DNA of 64,000 nucleotides from Anaerolineaceae bacterium (GTDB lineage: Bacteria; Chloroflexota; Anaerolineae; Aggregatilineales; Phototrophicaceae), in assembly GCA_002699585.1 (NCBI GenBank), contig PABP01000035.1, positions 250,052 to 314,051 of the forward strand, in the 5' to 3' direction. Every line of letters starts with the position of its first letter. Within the stretch, counting starts at the first letter, position 1. The position numbers were made by a program, and so were the translations under genes. Of the stretch, positions 34,574 to 43,300 are shown piece by piece. Under the pieces are notes generated by a model that was given only the letters and a program-made list of their open reading frames with translations, was not told where the DNA came from and did not search any database.

Positions 34574-34850
34574 TCACATTGCTCGACAAAGCAAATATAC
34601 TGCGACTCCACTCACACGTCTTCAGGTGCGGTGGGTGATAACGACATTGTTCGAGTCAATGTCAGACGAACTAACGACTCCTGGCAACCGAGTCAGCATT
34701 GAGGATTTTGGTATATGGGAGTGCCGTGTTCTGAAGAACAAAAATCATGGTCACTTGACCAGCAATGATGGTATCCAACGGCGCCCCACATCGGAGCAGA
34801 ATGTCATTACTTTTCGGACCTCAAAGCGACTTCGAGCAATGCTGAAATAG
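34551..34850 (+). CDS. HU/IHF-family DNA-binding protein
   Basis: The 99-residue protein shows the HU fold: helical N-terminus, then RVSIEDFGIWECRVL (matching the VxLxGFGxFxV of HU) and a basic arm ending VITFRTSKRLRAML. It bends DNA and could shape the relaxosome or help replication of the element. It is translationally coupled to the coupling-protein gene. The following 34851-35056 contains no gene I can support. Confidence 0.78.
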   Translation: MNKTALVNHIARQSKYTATPLTRLQVRWVITTLFESMSDELTTPGNRVSIEDFGIWECRVLKNKNHGHLTSNDGIQRRPTSEQNVITFRTSKRLRAMLK

Positions 34851-35056
34851 CTATTCTTCTATGCTCGCATCATTCTGGATAGCCCACTACTGCTGGTATA
34901 AGGCATTATTGAGCGTGATGGCGCAACGATAAATGTGCTGGCGAAGAAGTTCGCTGAGTTACCAATACGAGGCTTGACAAAATATGCGATGTGAAGAGAA
35001 CTAATCGGTTCAAGCGCAAGAGAAATGACTTAACAGATGAAGCTTTGCCACGACAT

Positions 35057-35395
35057 TTATGACTTCCTTAAAAGTCGAAGCGCCTCGATCAAGAAGTCTT
35101 TTCTAGGATGCGGTTCCCAAGTCGCACGTGAATCTTTTTCAGCGTCAGTCAAAGAATCTAACTGAACTAATAGTGGTTCGATAGCTCTTACGTCTCCCAA
35201 TAAGCCCAAACCCAGTACAGCCGCGCAATACTGATCTTCATTTATTTCACTGGACTGCGTTACAGATAACATTCTAAGTAGTACAGCAAATGCAGACACG
35301 TTCTTAAGTGCTCCAAGTACAACTGCACTAGCGCTAATCACATTTATGACTTCGTCCTGAATAAAATCAGACGCATAATGATGTGGCACCTCTTC
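35057..35395 (-). pseudogene. In-frame HEAT-repeat continuation of the TIR gene after a stop codon
   Basis: Directly after the TGA that ends the TIR gene (35396-35398), the same reading frame continues open for 112 codons. It carries HEAT-like helices such as YCAAVLGLGLLGDVRAIEPLLVQLDSL. A GTG at 35389 could start a separate protein, but no properly spaced ribosome binding site precedes it. The simplest reading is that one 449-codon TIR-HEAT gene has acquired a nonsense codon; a split gene or read-through are alternatives. Confidence 0.55.
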
Positions 35396-36406
35396 TCACA
35401 TTGAATAAAGATTGCCATCAAAGTCACCAACATAGTAGCCGTCTTCAATGTCTTGGATTTTAGGAATTTTTTCTTCCAACCATGTAATAATAGGCTCTGA
35501 AGCTTCAGGCTGGCCAGTCCTATATAGTGCCCAAATACAAAAAAACTCATCATCTTTATCACTAAAACCACTCAGTAATCTTCCCAGCTGTGCAACTTCT
35601 ACACCCTTATTTATTTCAGCTAGCGCCCAAATTGCGCGCAGCCTAAATGTGTCTTGTGCTTCAGCAATTTCAAGCAGAAACTGTGAAGCCTCGCTGTCCC
35701 CAATCCATCCTAATGACAATATTGCCTGTTCGATATCGTAATCATAGACTGATTGCGTCTCGACCTTTTGTCTCAAACGACTCTTTATGAATTCAACTAG
35801 ATGAGCAATAGCTTCGCTACTTCCAATAGAGCCTAGTGCAAGAGCTGTTGAGTAGCGCGTATCTATAGCCGCACTTTTCAAAAATGGCACAATATGTCCA
35901 ATCGCATTCGCATTTCCAATTTGTCCAAGTTTCTGAATTGCAAAATCTTGCTCTTCTTTATCACCAGTTCTTATCATGTCAATATATGGCAAAATACTGA
36001 CGTACTTAGATTTAATTGGTTCAATCGCCTGCAACAGCTGTTTTTCTGATTGTTCCTTTCGTTGCAACACAAAATTAATAGCTTGGTATTGGCTGACTTG
36101 GAGCTTTTTCAGTGCTTCACCCGTATTATTAAGCCGCTCCATAACAACAGGAATAATATCTAAGTGATTTGCCTTTGATATCTCTATTTCCTTCTTTATC
36201 CATTCCGAATTCAGAGCCTGTTCAGTAATAATCACTACCGTAGTGAATGCTGATTGTATAGCACGATAAATTTCCCTTTCCCACTTCTCGCCTCCAGGAA
36301 TTCCGTCGAGATCGATCCAGGTCACGTATCCTTCGGATTCAAGAAGGTTCTTTAAGCTTTCTGCAAAATAAGGTGTACCGCGTGAATAGCTGAGAAATAT
36401 GTGCAC
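35396..36406 (-). CDS. TIR-domain protein with HEAT repeats (probable NADase-type defence effector)
   Basis: Residues 1-125 form a TIR domain: MHIFLSYSRGTPYFAESL, the WIDLDGIPGG loop, and SEWIKKEIE in which Glu73 matches the catalytic glutamate of NAD-cleaving TIR proteins. Residues ~140-330 are HEAT repeats (AIGHIVPFLKS, YSTALALGSIGSSEAIAHLVEFIK). TIR domains fused to repeat sensors often act in phage defence by depleting NAD. The 336-residue product ends at a TGA after which the frame stays open. The gene is AT-rich and opposite in direction to its neighbours, as expected for cargo. Confidence 0.82.
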   Translation of the reverse strand: MHIFLSYSRGTPYFAESLKNLLESEGYVTWIDLDGIPGGEKWEREIYRAIQSAFTTVVIITEQALNSEWIKKEIEISKANHLDIIPVVMERLNNTGEALKKLQVSQYQAINFVLQRKEQSEKQLLQAIEPIKSKYVSILPYIDMIRTGDKEEQDFAIQKLGQIGNANAIGHIVPFLKSAAIDTRYSTALALGSIGSSEAIAHLVEFIKSRLRQKVETQSVYDYDIEQAILSLGWIGDSEASQFLLEIAEAQDTFRLRAIWALAEINKGVEVAQLGRLLSGFSDKDDEFFCIWALYRTGQPEASEPIITWLEEKIPKIQDIEDGYYVGDFDGNLYSM

Positions 36407-36701
36407 GTTGACTCACCAAAAACAGGAATCCGATATTTACCGGAATACTAAGATAAACTTTAGTTAAGAAGAATTAGTCTACAACGAAAATGATCATTGA
36501 ATCAATCTACCCAATCGTTGAAACGGCCAACTTTATTTGCCAAATGACGAAACTCTTAATTTTTGAATCAAGCAACGACCTACCTCTCACCTGTTCACTC
36601 AGCACTTGTAGATAACGATAACCCACTGATTTGCCTGTAATTCTTACCACCATAACCACAATGCTTAACTTCTGTATCGTCTCCCCGCCTGATGAGATTT
36701 A

Positions 36702-37200
36702 GTGCCGTTTGAGTTGCCACATTAGCACGGCGCGGGCGTACGTCCAGCCATAGGCTGCTGCTTCGGATTGCGCTCCGGGCTGGTGCCGTTCCACTCAGCG
36801 CGCAATCCGGCAGGGCTTTGCCGACCGGCGCCCTTGCCCGCCGTGCTCATTCCAGTGGCACAAACGGCACCTTACCAAATCATCGACCGAACCGGACACT
36901 GCTACAGGTGGATTGCAAAGCTCTGTGGCGCTGCGGATTATACGCAGCAGAAGCCTTATCGAGCAGCGTTCGGCTCCAAGATGCAACCTCCTCCCCGCAA
37001 TCCGGCGGGGTATGTCCGATGGTCGCGAACTGTATCCGCAAGGGTTACGTCGGAAAGACCTCTGAATATTGACTGGAGACACCGGTGTGTTGGCGACACA
37101 CCGCCAGTTGGTCACGTTCGGGCCGCAACCGGGCAGGATAGAGGAGCACACAACACGCGAGGCACGCTCAATGATGATGTCATCATCGAGCGTGTTTTTT
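36702..37200 (+). ncRNA. Candidate large structured non-coding RNA or DNA hairpin element
   Basis: A nested stem pairs GTGCCGTTTG (36702-36711) with CAAACGGCAC (36861-36870), TGCCAC with GTGGCA, and AGCACGGCG (36724-36732) with CGCCGTGCT (36839-36847). Inside lie CGGATTGCGC/GCGCAATCCG and CGGCA/TGCCG hairpins. Further hairpins follow (GCTGCG/CGCAGC near 36940, CCCCGC/GCGGGG near 37000, CGGTGTGT/ACACACCG near 37090). An intrinsic terminator closes the stretch at 37163-37200. No coding frame is convincing. It matches no RNA class I know (not RNase P, tmRNA or 6S). Confidence 0.5.
37163..37200 (+). terminator. Intrinsic terminator upstream of the SLOG gene
   Basis: CACGCTC-A-ATGATGA pairs with TCATCAT-C-GAGCGTG around a two-base loop, followed by six T. 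It lies only 24 bases before the SLOG start codon, so it ends an upstream transcript that has no gene, or works as an attenuator. Confidence 0.85.
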
Positions 37201-37224
37201 ATTTCTACAAATAGGAGGTCGACT

Positions 37225-37689
37225 ATGACCCAATCACAGATCGAACCAACGACGCATGTGCTGATCGCAGGCAGTCGCTATTCTACTCGGCAGATGCTGA
37301 ATTATGCTCGTCGCGTCGTGCGTCGCGCACATAGCAAGGGCTATACGATTCTCGTGGGTGACAATCCCAAAGGCGTCGATATGGCTGTCGTACGTGAATG
37401 CCGCCGACTTCAGGCGAAAGTCATTCTCGCTGGTGCAGGGAACTTCCCGCGCAATGGCGGTTGCAAACACGGCAGCTACGTCAAGGTGCATCGGGAACTA
37501 TATCGCGGGGTGGGCGGCACACTACTGGGCAAATACACCGTCCGCGACCGCTGGATGGTCGATCAGGCGCAGATAGGCATTTTCGTGTGGAACGGCGAGA
37601 GTCCCGGCACAAAGCAGGGCTACGACTACATGATCGCACGCGGCAAGGACGCGCACCTCATCACGTTCAGAAGAGAGGCCAAAACATGA
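37225..37689 (+). CDS. SLOG/YspA-like (DUF2493-type) protein
   Basis: The 154-residue protein starts after a strong AGGAGG. The N-terminal VLIAGSRYS and the central YTILVGDNPKGVDMAVVRECRRL match the Rossmann-like SLOG fold of YspA/DprA-type proteins, which binds nucleotide or nucleotide-derived ligands. A C-terminal part with FVWNGESPGTKQGYDYM fits the same family. It may sense a nucleotide signal in the element. It overlaps the next gene by four bases (ATGA). Confidence 0.72.
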   Translation: MTQSQIEPTTHVLIAGSRYSTRQMLNYARRVVRRAHSKGYTILVGDNPKGVDMAVVRECRRLQAKVILAGAGNFPRNGGCKHGSYVKVHRELYRGVGGTLLGKYTVRDRWMVDQAQIGIFVWNGESPGTKQGYDYMIARGKDAHLITFRREAKT

Positions 37690-39218
37690 GCGAGCACATC
37701 ATTGCCATAGCAACATATGGCTCACACCGAGTCAAGCATCCGCAGAATGGACAAAAGGTCAGTGCCTATAAGATTGGCTACACCACCGCTGCGAGCGCCG
37801 TTCTGCTCTCCCTCTACGGTGACCAGGCACAAGATGTGTCTTCCAAACAGGCCTCGTACCACTACATCCAGATCGATGCCGAGGTGATCGTCCGGCATGG
37901 CTATATCCTGCTGAAGTTAAGTGACGATGAGCTTACGCGCACCGAAACCATCACTATCCAGAGCCATCGTCCGGCGGTGTATCGCTGGCTGGAAGGTACA
38001 TGGCAGGAGTTCCCTAATATCCGATCTGCCGACTACCAACCGACTAGTGGAAGCAGCGGACCTAACTTCAATCCAACAGGCATGTTGATTGTGTCTGCAT
38101 CTACTGGCGAAGCCGAACCGGCAAGTGAGACCATCACTGCTGAAAAGAGCCAGCGCACTGAAAATGAAACACCGTGGTGGTGGCTTCGGGGTAACACCTA
38201 TCCCCACCGTGATGTACTCAAACGCTGGGGCTGTCGCTGGAGTAAGCGAAACAAGGCATGGTACTACATCGGCACGCAACTGCCGGACGCCGTGCGGCAA
38301 CTGACGGAGCAAGTCAACACGCCAAACGACAAGGTGATGTGTAACGATGATCGTAATCCGTGTTCGATCGAGGAAGCGACCGCCATATTGGGTATGCACC
38401 TGAATGATTCCGTGAATGCATCTATCCCCGTGGAAGATGACCCACAAATTGCGCCTAGTATCGACAATGCAGTCGATATGGCCGCTGAGGATGAGCCGAA
38501 AATCCGCATCACCAAACCGATGCTCGACCTACCTGATGGCGCTGAAGCTGATCCGATAATCGTGGCGGTACGTCAGACGACCTTGGAGACATTGCCTGTC
38601 CTACAAAGCCCACCCTCGGCAAGTGGCGGGCGTAATCTCCTTCGCATCCCACAATCGCCCTGCGGAGAACTGACGGGCAGCATCACAGGCAGCGTGTGGT
38701 GTTATGGTTATGCCGTGCATGAGGGCACCTGCGTGTACGTCAACATGGGCGGGCCGCGAATGGCTGTCGAGGCGATTCGCGCCAAGCTCAGCAAAGGCGA
38801 CATCGTGAATTGTGTGCCGATGGATGCGCCTGCGATTGAGCTGACGGCGGGTGAAGGCAACACGGGCATGTACACCGCCTTCATGCAGAACATCCCCGAA
38901 GCGAAGTTCACCAGCCTGATTCTGGTACATGAGATGCTGACACAGCCCAACTATGGTGGCAAATCGACTACGTTTATGGTGCATATATCCGATGAGCAGG
39001 CCATGAACCAACTGCGCGATCACATCATGAAGCTGGTGAAAGTGCCCGTTTTCGCAGAGTGGACGAACTACCTCTGGCACACAGGACAGGCCGTGAAGCT
39101 ACTTCGACCGACACGCACAGGTGGCGACATCAAGCTGTGGACGGTCGATCTGGATGCCGATGCGTGGACACGGCTTATTACAGGCGGGTTAGCAAAATCA
39201 GTTTTACGTCTTTCTTAA
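37686..39218 (+). CDS. Uncharacterised 510-residue mobile-element protein
   Basis: The ATG at 37686 overlaps the SLOG stop. The N-terminal 120 residues are mixed alpha/beta. Around residue 160 there is a module, TYPHRDVLKRWGCRWSKRNKAWYYIG, like the short DUF5710-type domain that occurs in plasmid proteins (position-marked GxxWxxxxKxWY). The C-terminal half contains repeated alpha/beta strands without a motif I recognise. It is well conserved in composition with neighbouring core genes and is probably a maintenance protein of the element. Confidence 0.6.
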   Translation: MSEHIIAIATYGSHRVKHPQNGQKVSAYKIGYTTAASAVLLSLYGDQAQDVSSKQASYHYIQIDAEVIVRHGYILLKLSDDELTRTETITIQSHRPAVYRWLEGTWQEFPNIRSADYQPTSGSSGPNFNPTGMLIVSASTGEAEPASETITAEKSQRTENETPWWWLRGNTYPHRDVLKRWGCRWSKRNKAWYYIGTQLPDAVRQLTEQVNTPNDKVMCNDDRNPCSIEEATAILGMHLNDSVNASIPVEDDPQIAPSIDNAVDMAAEDEPKIRITKPMLDLPDGAEADPIIVAVRQTTLETLPVLQSPPSASGGRNLLRIPQSPCGELTGSITGSVWCYGYAVHEGTCVYVNMGGPRMAVEAIRAKLSKGDIVNCVPMDAPAIELTAGEGNTGMYTAFMQNIPEAKFTSLILVHEMLTQPNYGGKSTTFMVHISDEQAMNQLRDHIMKLVKVPVFAEWTNYLWHTGQAVKLLRPTRTGGDIKLWTVDLDADAWTRLITGGLAKSVLRLS

Positions 39219-39253
39219 GCTAGTATTTTATGCTTGCGGAATATTATCTATCT

Positions 39254-40297
39254 TTAATACGGCCAATCATAGTCGGGATTAAAAATTTGTATTTTCTTGT
39301 TTTTCTCGATGTAATCGATAAATGACCGCATAATTAACGACACAAGTTTTAATAATTCAAGAGTAGTTGTCATATCCAAAGAGGTATCAAAACCAAAACG
39401 GTGAATGAAATTGTGTCGGCGATCTATAAGTTGCTGATAATGTTGGTGTAAAGGTTGTACACGATTGGCAACTTTTTTTCTGGTATTGAGAGCGTCAAAT
39501 AGACTAATATCAAACCATTCTCTGTAAGCTCTATCCATTTGAGCTAAATTTTGAAAGCTATACCAGTTTGCAACGACATCTTCCAAACTCACCCTGCCAT
39601 GAATAATTGGCAATACCTCACTAAACTCAAGCTTCTTGTTTTTGCTCTCCATCTTTACAGTAGCTTTTGGATCAAATCGCAGCAGTATAACGAAAACGTC
39701 AGAGAAAAATGATTCCAAGGCAGCTACACAGAATGCAGGAAGAACATTATATATAACGCGGCTTGGATCACTGCTTTCAAAGATTTCCCGGATGTGAGCT
39801 TCAGCCTCTTCCATAGGAGCAAAAATGGGTTTTGGGAGCACCTCCATCAACGTATCAATCTTAGCGATTATTCGCGCGTATGTAATATAGATGCCTCTGC
39901 CGCTAGAGTCTCTGGGATCAACTGATGGATTAATATAACGATTTTTACCAGCGTGATCGTTATGAAAACGTCCACCATATGCTCGTCGAAGTTGCCTAAT
40001 TGTCTCATCTTGTTTTCGTAGATCGAAATAACTAGATGAGATTCTTGTTCGCGTATGAATGTAAAATTTAGTGTTGTCGGTAATTTCGTCGTCAGGAGAT
40101 TGGTTGGGAACTATATTTGCCTCTACACCATTTATAGATTCATAGTTTTCTTCATCAAACCAACGATAGTGCCTAAGTTTCGGGGACGCAGCGAACAAGA
40201 AGTGACTATCCACTTGCACGTACCCTAGGTCCAACAATATCTTTTCATAATCCTCACGAGACCCGCGCTCAGGATATATAACTACTTCAATACTCAT
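39254..40297 (-). CDS. HEPN-like protein, possible RNase of a defence or addiction system
   Basis: The 347-residue protein starts at an ATG (40297) with GGAGG seven bases upstream; a TTG four codons earlier overlaps that site. Near residue 300 lies IDRRHNFIHRFG, an R-x4-H pattern typical of the catalytic centre of HEPN RNases, in an all-helical C-terminal region. The N-terminal part is mixed and unrecognised. The gene is AT-rich and transcribed against its neighbours, like the other cargo genes here. No antitoxin-like small gene adjoins it, so a toxin role is uncertain. Confidence 0.55.
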   Translation of the reverse strand: MSIEVVIYPERGSREDYEKILLDLGYVQVDSHFLFAASPKLRHYRWFDEENYESINGVEANIVPNQSPDDEITDNTKFYIHTRTRISSSYFDLRKQDETIRQLRRAYGGRFHNDHAGKNRYINPSVDPRDSSGRGIYITYARIIAKIDTLMEVLPKPIFAPMEEAEAHIREIFESSDPSRVIYNVLPAFCVAALESFFSDVFVILLRFDPKATVKMESKNKKLEFSEVLPIIHGRVSLEDVVANWYSFQNLAQMDRAYREWFDISLFDALNTRKKVANRVQPLHQHYQQLIDRRHNFIHRFGFDTSLDMTTTLELLKLVSLIMRSFIDYIEKNKKIQIFNPDYDWPY

Positions 40298-40364
40298 GAC
40301 TTCCTCCAAGGGGGCCGAGTTTTTGCACGAAAAATTAAATGTAGATTAACCGAAGGAATGAAAA

Positions 40365-43300
40365 ATGGCACGCCTTGAATCGAAAGCCGTTATGGGTTAT
40401 CTACCCATCGAAGAGCGCCACTATCCGGTGCTCTTTTCGTTAGTCGCATCCGCGACATCCGCCCATCGTCTGCTGGATCCCTTCGCCGGAGAAGGCGCAT
40501 TTCTGGAAGCTGCTGCAAAACGCTGGCAGGTCACGCCCTATGCTAATGAACTGGATGGCAACCGCGCCGAACAGTGTCTGCAGCGGTTTGGCGTTCGGCA
40601 AGCGGTTCGCTGTGATGTGGAACGGCTCATCGCCAGCAATAATGCCTTCTCAATCGGCTGGTTCAATCCACCCTACGACCATGATGCGACTGCATCGGGC
40701 AGCAAGCGCGTCGAGTTCCGCTACCTGCGCCACAGCTGGAAGTGGATTCAGGAGGGTGGCATCGTCATGTGGTGCGTCTACCGCACGCACCTGACCGGAG
40801 AGGCTGCCGCATTCCTGTCCAAAAACAGCACACAGGTCGATGTCTGGGCACTGCCAGGCAAACATCTGGGTCAGTACGATCAGGTCGTGGTGGTAGCAAT
40901 CAAGGGGTTGCAGCCCGATCCAGATGCGCTTTATGAGCAGATTCTGTCGCAGAAGGCACAGCCACGAGTGCTGGAAGTTCAGCCGGAACCGCTCTACAGG
41001 CTGCCGCCCGCGCCGGACAAATCACGGCGATTCGTGTTCGCACCGGATGTCATCGATGAAGAACAGGGTTTGCGGCTGATCGAAGCACAGGGGGCCTGGC
41101 AGACAAACGGCTTTCAGTCGCTGCTGGCGATTCCGCCGACGCCACCCCAGATCGAACCGGTGGTCGTACCGCGTCCGGGACACATGGCCCTGGTACTGGC
41201 AGCAGGCGTCGCCGATGGCGCTGTAATCGAAACCGAAGACTATGGCACAGTCGCCATTCGTGGTAAGACACAGCATGTGCAGCAAGTCGCCCGTGTCGAT
41301 GTCGAGAGTGATCCCACTGACCCGGATCGGCAGGTCAAGAAGACCACCATTCGCCTGAAACCCTCAACTACGCTGACACTGCTGGCGGCAGATGGCACAC
41401 TCATCGAGATGGATGGCGACGATGCTCTGCTGGACTTCATCACGCGCAACAAGAAAGCGCTGGCGAGCTACCTCAACAACCGCTTTTCACCGATGTACCG
41501 CTTCGACTTCAATGGGCTAAATCGCTTCCTGGATCGCGTGCGCCTCAAGGGCAAGTATCCGCTCTATGCCGCTCAAAAGCACGTCATTGCGGCTGTCACC
41601 AAAGGCTTTGAGAAGCGCGACAGCATCCTGCTGGTGGGCCAGATGGGAACGGGAAAGACCGCCATGGGAGGAACCTCGGCTATCGCCATTGCATCCGGTG
41701 CGGTCGATGCCATTGCCAGCGACATTCGCAACGATCAGGTCATCCTCATTGTGGCCCCGCCGCACCTGGTCGAGAAATGGAAGCGGGAGCTGCTCAGCAT
41801 CCACCCCAACAGTGTCATTGAACGGCTGGATCGGCATGAGGATGTCAAAGCTTTCATGGCGAAAGCAGCACGACTGGGCGCAAGCATTCCCAAGATCGGC
41901 CTCGTCAAGCGTGACCTGACCAAGCTTGGCTGCAGCCGTGAAACAGTAGTTGTCTGGCGCAACCAACCTGTCGCCCTATGGAAACATGACCAACCAGTTC
42001 CGGAAGGCTATGAACCCAGTCAGAGGATCGTCAAACAGCGCACGCCTAAGTGCCCACACTGTGGCCATACCGTTATGCAAGAAAAGAACGGCGCCAGCGT
42101 CGCAGCTTCCGAGAGTTGGCTCAATGCAGGTAAGCGGTCTTGCTCCGTCTGCATGACGCCGCTGTGGCAGGAAGTCCGCGATCGCGGTTCGCGTCCCAAG
42201 ACAGGTCAGAAGTATGCGCCCAAGAATCCGCGCTATCGGCTGGATGAGTACATCAAGCGACTGTATCCAGATCGAGTGTATCTGCTCATCTGGGATGAGT
42301 GCCACGAAGCAGCTAACGGTGACACCGGAAACGGTGAATCATTCGGACGATTGGCAGGCATCTCAAAGAAGATCCTGGCGATGACTGGCACGCCTTTCAA
42401 TGGCAAAGCGTCATCCCTGTTCAACATCGAGTATCACCTGAATCAGCGCATTCGCGCCCGCTACAACTGGGGAGGTTCTGATCGGCTGACTAGGAAGGAA
42501 CGCGGCACACATCGTTTCCAGGCGGTGGTCGATGCCAATAGCAAGCAACGTGGTCGAGCTGAATCGCAGTGGGTGAGTGACATGGGTGTGCGTGAGCAAG
42601 TGATCGAAGAGCGGCCATCCTACGACAGCAATACCGGAGCCTATACGGGCACATCAACCTATGAGCGGCCCTATGAAGAAGCGCCAGGGATCTCGCCGCT
42701 GCTGATTGCCGAAGTTCTCGATCACGCTATTTTCTTCTCATTGGGTGACCTGGGCAAAGCCCTACCAAAGTATGAAGAATCTGCGATTGCGGTCGAGATG
42801 GATGCCGATATTTACGAAGAATACGACAATACCCGCGCGCTGCTGAAAGACTATCTCATTCAACGTCGATGGGAAGGCGATACCAGTTTCAGGGGGGCCT
42901 ATCTGCAATGGTCAATGGGCTGGATCAATACACCGCATCGCCCTACCGAAATCATCCACAACATCAGGCATCCCATCAGCGGTGAGAAACGACCGCATAT
43001 CGTCACGCGCATCGGTTCCTATGGCGAAGATCGTATCTATGCCAAAGAGCAAGCCCTCATCGACCTTCTCAACGACGAACTGGCAAACGAGCGACCGTGT
43101 GTGGTCTATCTGCGGCAGACCGCCACCAAGGACATCCAGCCGCGCATCGAGAGTCTGATTCGCCAGCATGTGCCGCTTGCAGTACCCTACATTCTCAAGA
43201 ACACGGTGCAGGCGGAGCGGCGCGAGCGGGTCATCGACCAGCAGATCGCCAGCGGTGTGAATATCGTCATCTGTAATCCCGAGCTCGTCAAAACGGGCCT

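Noticed and set aside
34902-34994. Short frame reading GIIERDGATINVLAKKF after the HU-like gene
   Set aside because: It has no start or binding site; it could be a remnant of a larger gene, but the evidence is too thin.
36768-37214. Plus-strand open frame of 148 codons and overlapping minus-strand frames
   Set aside because: The region is full of hairpins and ends in a terminator; the translations are rich in Arg/Pro and match nothing.
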